Shown here piece by piece: positions 1-6,378 of a DNA stretch of 10,906 nucleotides (the first letter of the stretch is position 1; each line of letters opens with the position of its first letter). The DNA is from Gammaproteobacteria bacterium (GTDB lineage: Bacteria > Pseudomonadota > Gammaproteobacteria > Chromatiales > Chromatiaceae), in NCBI GenBank assembly GCA_029287695.1, contig JARFQQ010000031.1, forward strand, positions 1 to 10,906, in the 5' to 3' direction. The notes under the pieces were generated by a model. The model was not told where the DNA came from. It saw only the letters and a list, made by a program, of their open reading frames with translations, and did no database searches. Both the position numbers and the translations under genes were made by a program.

Positions 1-889
1 TGCCATGTCCAGTCAGTCGTTGCTCGGCCTCGGCATATTTTTCTGCTGTCTTGCGGATGATCTCCCCGGGCAGGTCAGGTCCCGGAGCCGTCTTGTCCCA
101 ATCGAGCGTCTCGAGGTAGTCACGAACGAACTGCTTGTCAATACTTGGCGGACTGATGCAGGGGCGATACTGGTCCTCAGGCCAGAAGCGCGATGAGTCC
201 GGTGTGAGAACCTCATCGATCAGGTAGAGGCTGCCTTCTTCGTCGAGACCGAATTCGAACTTGGTATCGGCGATGATAATGCCATGTTCCTGCGCGTAAG
301 CTGCCGCCTCATTGTAGATCTGCAGACTGTAGTCACGCACCCTGGAGGCGATCTCCTCACCCAGCAGATCGACACTTTTCTCATAGCTGATGTTTTCATC
401 ATGCAGCCCTGCTTCTGCCTTGGTCGACGGGGTATAGATGGCTTCCGGTAACCGGTCAGCCAGTTGCAGGCCTTGCGGTAAATCGATGCCGCAGACCATG
501 CCGGTCTCTCGATAATCCTTCCAGCCCGAACCAATGAGGTAACCGCGAACGATTGCCTCGACCGGGAGTGGCTTGAGTTTCCTGACAACGAGCGCGCGGT
601 CCCCGAGCTGACGACGTTGTGCCTCGTCGGGCACGATATCCGACAGTAAGATGTTACTGAGATGATTGGGCAGGATATGCGCCATGCGTTTGAACCAGAA
701 GTTAGCGACGCGTGTCAGCACTTCGCCCTTGCCCGGGATCGGTTGTGGCATGACGACGTCAAACGCCGACAGGCGGTCTGTTGTGACAATGAGCAGGTGT
801 TGCTCGTCGACATCGTAGATATCGCGAACCTTGCCGCGGCTGAGGAGTTTGAGGCCCGGAAGCTCGGACTCGTATAGCGCTTCACGCAT
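1..889 (-). CDS. purC: Phosphoribosylaminoimidazole-succinocarboxamide synthase (SAICAR synthase), 3' end cut by window edge
   Basis: Cytoplasmic enzyme of de novo purine synthesis: ATP-dependent joining of aspartate to CAIR to give SAICAR. Read directly on the minus strand, 296 codons are visible from ATG at 889, with no stop before the window edge. Family marks are the N-terminal [12 protein letters not shown]-binding stretch (about residues 19-27), the first SAICAR signature around residues 108-122 ([15 protein letters not shown]) and the second around 206-214 (IADTKFEFG), followed by [14 protein letters not shown] (223-236). It is longer than the roughly 237-residue E. coli type and matches the roughly 300-residue yeast-like/proteobacterial type, so only a few residues should be missing. 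The start gives the canonical N terminus for this family; no strong Shine-Dalgarno is visible. It is divergent from the DUF1249 gene. Identification is secure. Confidence 0.96.
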   Translation of the reverse strand, partial: MREALYESELPGLKLLSRGKVRDIYDVDEQHLLIVTTDRLSAFDVVMPQPIPGKGEVLTRVANFWFKRMAHILPNHLSNILLSDIVPDEAQRRQLGDRALVVRKLKPLPVEAIVRGYLIGSGWKDYRETGMVCGIDLPQGLQLADRLPEAIYTPSTKAEAGLHDENISYEKSVDLLGEEIASRVRDYSLQIYNEAAAYAQEHGIIIADTKFEFGLDEEGSLYLIDEVLTPDSSRFWPEDQYRPCISPPSIDKQFVRDYLETLDWDKTAPGPDLPGEIIRKTAEKYAEAEQRLTGHG

Positions 890-919
890 GATGGGTCGGC
901 GGTTGCAGGAAAACAACGG

Positions 920-925
920 ATTATA
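920..925 (-). promoter_or_regulatory. Extended -10 promoter element for purC
   Basis: On the minus strand the sequence reads TGTTATAATCC: a perfect TATAAT preceded by TGn, i.e. an extended -10 element, about 30 bases upstream of the purC ATG. A -35 hexamer is poor (best guess TCGCAA near 945-950), which is usual for extended -10 promoters. No PurR operator was recognised by eye. Confidence 0.55.
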
Positions 926-962
926 ACAAAGAGCATGCGCTATTTTGCGACGGCCTCTCGGT

Positions 963-968
963 TATAAT
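963..968 (+). promoter_or_regulatory. -10 box of the DUF1249 gene, directly before its start
   Basis: A perfect TATAAT lies on the plus strand 7 bases before the ATG at 976. Transcription would then begin at about 975-976, giving a leaderless or nearly leaderless mRNA. The -35 region at 17-bp spacing is weak, so the call rests mainly on the -10 hexamer and its position in a divergent intergenic gap. Confidence 0.4.
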
Positions 969-975
969 GGACCGA

Positions 976-1482
976 ATGAAAAGTCCGAATCCACAACAGC
1001 GATTACGACTGCTTTACCGGGTGAAACCGACCGCCGGTGCGCTCGGTGCGCTCTGCGAGGAAAACTATCGTCTGCTCAAACGGCTTGCTTCCGGACTGGA
1101 CGGGATGCAGGGGCGCTTTTTGTCGCAGATCCCGCATCACCCGCCGCTGTTGATGGAGATCACGCGCCAGGGCCCCTTCACGAGCCTTGTCAGGCTGACT
1201 CACCTGTTTCGTGTCATCGAGGATGGCCCCTTGCGTCCCGATCCCGACCTGACCATGAAACTCTACTCGGATACCGGCCAGATCGAGGTGCTGGAAATCA
1301 AGAACCAGCAGCGCCTGCCTCTTCAGGGGCTCTACAGGACGCCGGGTCTCCAGCAGAAATGGCAGGCGAACCTGTTTCTCGGGAACTGGCTAACCTATTG
1401 TTATAAAAAAGGATATGTTTTCAATAAAGGGGCAGAGGACCTGTCCGGCGACCCGATTCCGGAAAGTCTCGAAATCGCCTGA
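976..1482 (+). CDS. DUF1249 family protein (YqiB-like)
   Basis: Protein of about 168 residues matching the DUF1249/YqiB family of gammaproteobacteria; its biochemical role is unknown. Compared with E. coli YqiB from memory, it keeps the N-terminal LCEENYRLLKRL block, the central LTMKLYSDTGQIEVLE stretch and the C-terminal FLGNWLTYCYKKGY block. It has no signal peptide or membrane segment and is probably cytoplasmic. Two starts are possible: ATG 967 overlaps the -10 hexamer, so ATG 976 (MKSPNPQQ...) is chosen; neither has a Shine-Dalgarno. It extends about 28 residues past the conserved core with a polar tail. In E. coli the homologue sits between nudF and cpdA; here it stands alone between purC and iscR, so the neighbours do not explain it. 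Confidence 0.85.
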   Translation: MKSPNPQQRLRLLYRVKPTAGALGALCEENYRLLKRLASGLDGMQGRFLSQIPHHPPLLMEITRQGPFTSLVRLTHLFRVIEDGPLRPDPDLTMKLYSDTGQIEVLEIKNQQRLPLQGLYRTPGLQQKWQANLFLGNWLTYCYKKGYVFNKGAEDLSGDPIPESLEIA

Positions 1483-1499
1483 ACACTTTTTGTCAAACA

Positions 1500-1524
1500 A
1501 TACTTGACTATTCCACTGGGTTTT
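1500..1524 (+). promoter_or_regulatory. IscR type 1-like operator, upstream site
   Basis: This 25-bp window agrees at 20 of 25 positions (hand count) with the IscR type 1 consensus I recall from E. coli. The left half (ATACTTGACTATT) is a full match and the right half is degenerate. It covers the -35 hexamer of the iscR promoter, the placement expected for repression by [2Fe-2S]-IscR. Inferred from sequence only. Confidence 0.6.
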
Positions 1525-1533
1525 TCGCATAAT
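1504..1533 (+). promoter_or_regulatory. sigma70-type promoter of iscR
   Basis: TTGACT (1504-1509), an 18-bp spacer, then CATAAT (1528-1533). The expected transcription start is near 1540, leaving a leader of about 33 bases before the ATG at 1573. That leader holds a good Shine-Dalgarno (AGAAGGTG, 1557-1564). Both hexamers fall within or beside the IscR-like operators. Confidence 0.65.
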
Positions 1534-1556
1534 TACCTACCACTTTAGTCAGAAAT
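1532..1556 (+). promoter_or_regulatory. IscR type 1-like operator, downstream site
   Basis: A second 25-bp window, 32 bp downstream of the first, agrees at about 18 of 25 positions with the type 1 consensus. Here the right half (TTTAGTCAG) is the well-preserved half. It spans the end of the -10 and the predicted transcription start. Two tandem operators at the iscR promoter match the E. coli arrangement. Confidence 0.45.
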
Positions 1557-1572
1557 AGAAGGTGTAGAAGCG

Positions 1573-2034
1573 ATGAGACTTTCAACCAAGGGACGTTACG
1601 CGGTAACGGCGATGCTCGACCTGGCACTCAACGGTGTCGATGGCCCTGTGACCCTGGCCGACATTTCCGAAAACCAGGGCATTTCGCTCTCCTATCTCGA
1701 GCAGCTGTTTGCATCGCTGCGTGGCAAAGGCCTGGTGCGTGGCGTGCGCGGTCCGGGTGGCGGATATTATCTCGGTCGCGATGCCGACCAGATCACCATC
1801 GCAAATATTATCTGCGCCGTAGACGAGTGGGTAGAGTTCACCCGCTGCCAGGGCAAGGAGAACTGTGTCGGTGGACACCGCTGCATGACCCATTCGCTCT
1901 GGAACAGCCTGAGTGAGAAGATCTACGAATTTCTCGAGGGAATCACGCTGGGTGATCTCATCGAGAATAGCGATGTTCTCGATGTCGCTGAGCGTCAGAA
2001 GAAACAGAAAGAGTCACTGAAGCTCGTCAGCTGA
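1573..2034 (+). CDS. iscR: Fe-S cluster-sensing transcriptional regulator IscR (Rrf2 family)
   Basis: Rrf2-family regulator that binds a [2Fe-2S] cluster and represses Fe-S assembly genes when the cluster is present. The protein is 153 residues and opens [19 protein letters not shown], almost as in E. coli. The winged helix covers about residues 1-65, with the recognition segment around 38-50 (SLSYLEQL, Glu43 present) and the wing GVRGPGGGY (57-65). Cluster ligands Cys92, Cys98, Cys104 and His107 all sit at the E. coli positions, so cluster binding should be intact. There is one extra cysteine, Cys81. The C-terminal tail is shorter and lysine-rich. The Shine-Dalgarno and start are clear. Unlike the usual iscRSUA operon it is not followed by iscS: a hairpin and then a sensor kinase come next. 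The isc or suf genes must lie elsewhere. Confidence 0.95.
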   Translation: MRLSTKGRYAVTAMLDLALNGVDGPVTLADISENQGISLSYLEQLFASLRGKGLVRGVRGPGGGYYLGRDADQITIANIICAVDEWVEFTRCQGKENCVGGHRCMTHSLWNSLSEKIYEFLEGITLGDLIENSDVLDVAERQKKQKESLKLVS

Positions 2035-2068
2035 TTCGACCCTCTTGTAGAGACATCCTTCACATCCG

Positions 2069-2094
2069 TTGACCCGCACAGGCGTGCGGGTCAA
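2069..2094 (+). terminator. Perfect 11-bp hairpin after iscR, terminator-like without U-tract
   Basis: TTGACCCGCAC (2069-2079), loop AGGC, then its exact complement (2084-2094), 34 bases after the iscR stop. It is GC-rich and stable but is followed by TGCGGT, not a T-run, so it is not a textbook intrinsic terminator. It could still mark the end of the iscR message or protect its 3' end. The rest of the gap to 2182 shows no convincing promoter: TATGAT at 2144-2149 lacks a -35. Confidence 0.45.
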
Positions 2095-2182
2095 TGCGGT
2101 CATTGGTCTTGCCACGCTATACCAGTATCTGCCTGTAAAAGGGTATGATGCGGTTCAATGGACAAGCCGCTGACACAAAACC

Positions 2183-4720
2183 TTGCGTAAGCTTCTCAGG
2201 CGCATACCGCTCTCGCTGTTTGCCGCATTGCTCGGTCTTGCGGCCGGTCTTGCCCTGTGGGAGATTATCGACGCAACCCAGAAGAACGCTGTACGTGAGC
2301 TCTACGCCCGGCAACTCGAGGAGAATCTCGAGCAGCGTGCTCGCGAAACCCTGATTCATTTCGATCACTCGCTCAACAGCTACAAGACGGCAGCACAGCT
2401 GCTCGCCAGCCACAGGCGGCTCGCGAATTACCTGAATCCCCTCTACTGGTTCTCCGATGACCAGGATCCCGTCATCGTTTACGAAACCAATCCGCCTCCA
2501 TGGCTGCCGGAACCATCACGCTGGAAACCGCTGGTTTCGCCCAGTCACATCCTGCTGATCGATTCCGAAGGTAACCTGAGGGAACTTTACCAGGCGCAGC
2601 AAATTCCGCTGCCGGAAGGCCTTGCTGCACAGCTTTCAGAGTATCGTGCCAGCGGCGAATCACGTGTTCATCTCGTGACTTTCGGGGAAGATCCATGGCT
2701 GCTCGCATCGACCGTTGCCGAAGATGCCGCCTACAACATCATGGGCACCCTGATGCTTGTCGTACCCGTGGACGAGCAGTTCCTCCAGCTGGCTCAGCCG
2801 GGCCTGGGAAGTGAAAGCCTTTTCACTGCATTGCTCGATACTGAAGGACAAAGGGTTCTTGCCAGCAGCAGCCACGATAGAATTCCTCAGGGGGAGATAC
2901 CCGGTTATGTCGAGTCGCGCTATGCGGTCACATCGCAAATCATCGAGAAGAATATCGAATCCGGAATTACCATGCTCTTTGCGACATTCATCCCGAGAGC
3001 GACCGTCGACCGTATCAGCATCAAGATCGTGCGACTCGACCAGCGACAACGCTCCATCATGGCACTGAGCTTTATCGCATTTTTCTCATTGCTCTTCATG
3101 TTTGTTTCCAACAGGCTCAGCCGTTCCTTGCGTCGCCTCTCCAAGTTCAGCCAGCGTGCGCTTGGCATCAGTCAGCCGGTCAACGAGGGCGGCAACCAGC
3201 TGCTCATCCTCGAAGACTGGATGAAACAGTTCATCAGCCTCGTCAAGGAGGCGCGTGATGAGACCCGGGCGCGTCATGAAACAGAGATCCAGGAGAAAGA
3301 GGCTGTCACCGATGCGATCATGGATGCATCCCTCGACTCGATCGTGACCGTCGACGGCGAAGGCAGGGTCCTGCATTTCAATCCGACCGCCGAACGCACG
3401 TTCGGCTACAGCGAACAGCAGGCCGTCGGAAAGAATGTCGGCGACTTTCTCTTTGCACCAGAGTCCAGGAAGCTCTTCGAGAGAGTGCTGAACAACTGTT
3501 CTGCCGAATCCGCACGGGTCAGTGATGCGCGCTCCGAAATGGTTGCAATGAACAGTGAAGCAGGGCAGTTTCCGGTCGAGGTGGCGATCATCCCGATCAC
3601 GATCGAGGGAAAAAATCTCTACACGGTCTACCTGCACGACATTTCTGAACGTCGCCGTCAGGAGTATGAAATCCGTTCCCTTGCCGCCTTCCCGGCGGAG
3701 AGTCCGATGCCCATCCTGCGTGTCAATCGTGCCGGTGTACTGACCTATGCCAATGATGCCAGTAGTCCGCTGCTTGACTATCTCGGTATCACGCGCATGC
3801 AGGTGATTCCGCTGAACTGGCGGCAACATATCGATCGTGTGCTGGAGCATGGCGAAAACCGCGAGGTGGAACTCGACATCGGCGAGAAGGTCTACTCGAT
3901 CATGCTGTCACCCGTCAATGAACTGGATTATGTCAACCTCTATGCCAGGGATATTACGGAGACGCGCGCAGCGGAGGCGGAAGCTCGCCGTCACCAGACC
4001 GAACTCGTGCATGTCTGTCGCCTGAGTAGCATGGGGGAGATGGCGACAGGCATGGCACATGAACTCAACCAGCCGCTCTCGGCGATCATCAACTATGCCA
4101 GCGGTGCGAAACGTCGCTTTTTGCACGGGGCCAGCGCAGAGGAGCTTGGCGAACCGCTTGATCAGATCAGGGCCCAGGCAAGCAGGGCTGCACGCATCCT
4201 CAAACGTCTTCGCGAAATGGTCGAGCGGCATATGCCGGACAGGAGTGACGTCGATCTCAACAATATGGTCCATGAGGTCCTCTCCTTCATCGATTTCGAG
4301 ATTCGCAAGGCCGGTGTGGAGGTGCAGCTGGATCTCGAAAAGCAGATACCGAAAACCCGTGTTGACCTTGTGCAGATGGAACAGGTAGTGCTCAATCTCG
4401 TCAGAAATGCTGTGGATGCACTGAACGAAGCAGGTTGCAAGCCTGCTATTATTCGCATCAGTACCGGTGAAGAGCAGGAGATGCTGACCCTGACCGTCGA
4501 GGATAACGGGCCAGGTGTGCCCGAGGAGACCGTCATCCGGCTCTTTGAGCCTTTTTTCAGCACGAAGCAGACAGGTATGGGAATGGGGCTGTCGATCAGC
4601 GAGACTATCGTAGCGGATCACGATGGACGTATTACCTATGCACCGAGCAAACTTGGCGGCGCAGCCTTTACAATATGGCTACCGAAAGAGATGAAAAACC
4701 AGCAGAAACTCGCATCATGA
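2183..4720 (+). CDS. FixL/TtrS-type membrane sensor histidine kinase with two PAS domains
   Basis: 845-residue inner-membrane sensor kinase. Visible layout: basic N terminus, membrane helix about 8-26, extracytoplasmic sensor region about 30-290, second membrane helix about 291-310, linker and coiled coil to about 372, PAS domain about 373-490, second PAS-like domain about 496-595, HisKA with LVHVCRLSSMGEMATGMAHE leading to phospho-acceptor His626 (HELNQP), and HATPase_c with N box (Asn738, Asn742), G1 box DNGPG (774-778), F box FEPFF (788-792) and a glycine-rich G2 segment (798-802). The core strongly resembles FixL, but the first PAS lacks a histidine at the FixL haem position, so direct haem-based oxygen sensing is unlikely. 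The signal is unknown; the periplasmic part may be Cache/PAS-like. The start is TTG at 2183, the first possible start after an in-frame stop at 2171-2173, and has a poor Shine-Dalgarno. It overlaps its regulator by ATGA. Confidence 0.93.
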   Translation: MRKLLRRIPLSLFAALLGLAAGLALWEIIDATQKNAVRELYARQLEENLEQRARETLIHFDHSLNSYKTAAQLLASHRRLANYLNPLYWFSDDQDPVIVYETNPPPWLPEPSRWKPLVSPSHILLIDSEGNLRELYQAQQIPLPEGLAAQLSEYRASGESRVHLVTFGEDPWLLASTVAEDAAYNIMGTLMLVVPVDEQFLQLAQPGLGSESLFTALLDTEGQRVLASSSHDRIPQGEIPGYVESRYAVTSQIIEKNIESGITMLFATFIPRATVDRISIKIVRLDQRQRSIMALSFIAFFSLLFMFVSNRLSRSLRRLSKFSQRALGISQPVNEGGNQLLILEDWMKQFISLVKEARDETRARHETEIQEKEAVTDAIMDASLDSIVTVDGEGRVLHFNPTAERTFGYSEQQAVGKNVGDFLFAPESRKLFERVLNNCSAESARVSDARSEMVAMNSEAGQFPVEVAIIPITIEGKNLYTVYLHDISERRRQEYEIRSLAAFPAESPMPILRVNRAGVLTYANDASSPLLDYLGITRMQVIPLNWRQHIDRVLEHGENREVELDIGEKVYSIMLSPVNELDYVNLYARDITETRAAEAEARRHQTELVHVCRLSSMGEMATGMAHELNQPLSAIINYASGAKRRFLHGASAEELGEPLDQIRAQASRAARILKRLREMVERHMPDRSDVDLNNMVHEVLSFIDFEIRKAGVEVQLDLEKQIPKTRVDLVQMEQVVLNLVRNAVDALNEAGCKPAIIRISTGEEQEMLTLTVEDNGPGVPEETVIRLFEPFFSTKQTGMGMGLSISETIVADHDGRITYAPSKLGGAAFTIWLPKEMKNQQKLAS

Positions 4721-5343
4721 ATCCAGGCGAAACAAGCAACAAGGGCGTAGTCTTTATCGTTGATGACGACGAGGCAATGCGAAACTCGTTACGCTGGCTG
4801 ATTGAATCCGTCGGCCGCACGGTCGAGACCTACGGGTCGGCACAGGCCTTTCTCGATAATCACTATCCGGGCCGGTCCGGCTGTCTGTTGCTCGATGTGC
4901 GCATGCCGGGCATGAGCGGCCTCGAGTTGCAGTCACAACTCGAGAGTCACGACATCAGGTTGCCGGTCATTATCCTGACAGGGCATGGCGATGTCGGCAT
5001 GGCCGTCAAGGCGATGAAGGCCGGCGCTCTCGACTTCATCGAAAAACCCTTCGATGACGAACTCCTGCTCGCGACAATCGAAAAGGCGTTGACAGAGGAT
5101 GCCGAGAAGCGTGTGGAGCGTGCTTCCAGGGCCGAGATCCTTGCCCGAATGGGACAGCTCACGAAACGTGAAAACCAGGTCATGGAGATGGTGACCAATG
5201 GCAAGTCCAACAAGGAGATCGCGGCCGAACTCAACGTCAGTGCCAAGACCGTCGAGGCACACCGCGCGCATGTCATGGAAAAGATGGAGGCAGGGTCACT
5301 CGCCGAACTCGTGCGCATGGCGATGACGGTAGCTGCTTCCTGA
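4717..5343 (+). CDS. FixJ-family response regulator (REC-LuxR HTH)
   Basis: 208-residue DNA-binding response regulator, the partner of the kinase directly upstream. The receiver domain (about 11-127) has the acidic pair Asp16/Asp17, phospho-acceptor Asp60 in LLLDVRMPGMSG, Thr88 and Lys110 (EKPF). The LuxR/FixJ-type helix-turn-helix is at about 147-205, with the typical LTKRENQVMEMVTNGKSNKE and the KTVEAHRAHVMEKM recognition segment. ATG 4717 overlaps the kinase stop (ATGA), which implies translational coupling. An in-frame ATG at 4675 would run deep into the kinase gene and is rejected. Target genes are not evident. No binding site was recognised in the window, and the downstream neighbours are on the other strand. 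Confidence 0.95.
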   Translation: MNPGETSNKGVVFIVDDDEAMRNSLRWLIESVGRTVETYGSAQAFLDNHYPGRSGCLLLDVRMPGMSGLELQSQLESHDIRLPVIILTGHGDVGMAVKAMKAGALDFIEKPFDDELLLATIEKALTEDAEKRVERASRAEILARMGQLTKRENQVMEMVTNGKSNKEIAAELNVSAKTVEAHRAHVMEKMEAGSLAELVRMAMTVAAS

Positions 5344-5355
5344 TCCATTCCTTGC

Positions 5356-5403
5356 GGGAGCCCACCCCTGTGGGCGAGTCTTCGCCGTGAGGGCACGGCT
5401 CCC
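5356..5403. repeat. REP-like compound palindrome
   Basis: An outer inverted repeat, GGGAGCC (5356-5362) and GGCTCCC (5397-5403), encloses two small hairpins: GCCCAC-CCCT-GTGGGC (5360-5375) and GCCGTG-AGGG-CACGGC (5384-5399). An alternative stem is GGCGA/TCGCC (5373-5386). The nested GC-rich palindromes just after a stop codon, between convergent genes, resemble extragenic REP elements of the kind mobilised by RAYT (REP-associated tyrosine) transposases. Only one copy lies in the window, so repetition across the genome is inferred, not seen. It may also end transcription. Confidence 0.5.
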
Positions 5404-5420
5404 AGAGATGGTCCCTCATC

Positions 5421-5449
5421 GGGGTCGGAGTCATTTTGACTCCGACCCC
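5421..5449. terminator. Perfect 13-bp inverted repeat with 3-base loop between convergent genes
   Basis: GGGGTCGGAGTCA (5421-5433), loop TTT, and its exact complement (5437-5449); weaker flanking pairing (CTCAT/ATGAG) extends it. It sits between the 3' ends of the response regulator and psd, so it may act as a bidirectional transcription stop, though no long T-run follows on either strand. Near-perfect palindromes starting GGGGTC and ending GACCCC also look familiar as a dispersed repeat type in proteobacteria; that is recollection, not shown here. Confidence 0.5.
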
Positions 5450-5478
5450 TGAAATGAGTAATTTTCCGGAAACCGGCT

Positions 5479-6378
5479 TCAGACCGAGACCAGCTTCCCG
5501 CCAATCCGCTGCCCCATCCGCACCTGCTGGCCGGCGACATGCTCCGGATCCCAGGCAATCCTGTTCCCCGGGAAGAGCAGGATCACTGTGGAGCCCATAT
5601 TGAAACGTCCCATCTCTTCTCCTTTGCGCAGAAAGACCTGTTTTGCGGGCCGCTGGTCATAGTCCCACCTGCTGACGCGTCGTCCAGCCGGTGTGACGAG
5701 CCCGCTCCAGACTGTTTCCATGCTGCCGACGAAAATCGCGCCGACAAGGATCATGATCATCGGGCCGTTGTCCGTTTCGAACTGGCAGATGAGACGCTCA
5801 TTGCGTGCGAAGAGGTTGTGCACCGCATTAGTTGTTGACTGGCTGACGCTGAAGAGCCGTCCCGGTACGTGGGTCATGCTGATCAGGTGTCCGTCTGTGG
5901 GCATATGGATGCGATGGTAGTCACGGGGTGAGAGGTAGATGGTCGAGAAGTTGCCGTTTTCGAAAGTAGACGCTGTCCCGCTATCACCACCGAGCAGGGA
6001 TTCGAGGCTGTAGTGGCGCCCCTTGGCCTGGAGAAGGAGCCCCTCTTCAACGATGCCGCACTGGCTCACTTCACCATCCACGGGAGAGACGATATCACTC
6101 TCGCCGGGAGAGACCGGGCGGGCCTCGGTCACCAGTTTTCGCGTAAAGAAGTTGTTGAAGCTCTTGTAGGCCAGCGGGTCCTTGATGAGGGCCTCGCTCA
6201 TGTCGACATCGAAATGTTTTACCACCTGGCTGATGATCGTGTTCTTGACGAACGGCGTCTCGATCCGTGCGACGCGGTACATCAGGCCGGAAAGCAGGTG
6301 GTGGGGCAGCATTTCCATGATGGCTGCCCAGAGTTTCTGCAAGGGCGTGACGTCAGGCGTCAGCGAAGGTGTATTCAT
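5479..6378 (-). CDS. psd: Phosphatidylserine decarboxylase proenzyme
   Basis: Membrane-associated, pyruvoyl-dependent enzyme that converts phosphatidylserine to phosphatidylethanolamine, the last step of PE synthesis. The 299 residues match the usual length of the bacterial type I enzyme. Conserved features: FNNFFTRKL (74-82), SPVDG with Asp101, PRDYHRIHMP (151-160) with the catalytic-region histidines 155 and 158, and the self-cleavage site Met261-Gly262-Ser263-Thr264 near the C terminus. The chain should split between Gly262 and Ser263, Ser263 becoming the pyruvoyl group of the small subunit. E. coli has LGST here; the MGST form keeps the essential Gly-Ser-Thr. The start overlaps the sco stop as ATGA, so translation is coupled. 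It is the last gene of the operon and is followed by the palindromes at 5421-5449 and 5356-5403. Confidence 0.96.
   Translation of the reverse strand: MNTPSLTPDVTPLQKLWAAIMEMLPHHLLSGLMYRVARIETPFVKNTIISQVVKHFDVDMSEALIKDPLAYKSFNNFFTRKLVTEARPVSPGESDIVSPVDGEVSQCGIVEEGLLLQAKGRHYSLESLLGGDSGTASTFENGNFSTIYLSPRDYHRIHMPTDGHLISMTHVPGRLFSVSQSTTNAVHNLFARNERLICQFETDNGPMIMILVGAIFVGSMETVWSGLVTPAGRRVSRWDYDQRPAKQVFLRKGEEMGRFNMGSTVILLFPGNRIAWDPEHVAGQQVRMGQRIGGKLVSV

Noticed and set aside
945..968. TTGCGA (945-950) as -35 for the TATAAT at 963-968
   Set aside because: The spacer is only 12 bp, too short for a sigma70 promoter.
945..1406. Plus-strand frame of 153 codons overlapping the DUF1249 gene
   Set aside because: The overlapping frame encodes a recognised DUF1249 protein; this one is low-complexity Ala/Arg/Pro-rich and has no motif.
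2121..2149. Possible kinase promoter with TATGAT at 2144-2149
   Set aside because: The -10 is good but the hexamer at correct spacing (ACCAGT) does not resemble a -35, and TTGCCA at 2109 is too far away.
3086..3850. 254-codon minus-strand open frame inside the sensor kinase gene
   Set aside because: It overlaps the membrane helix and PAS-coding region of a well-supported kinase and shows no domain motifs; the same holds for the 237-codon frame at 3908-4621.
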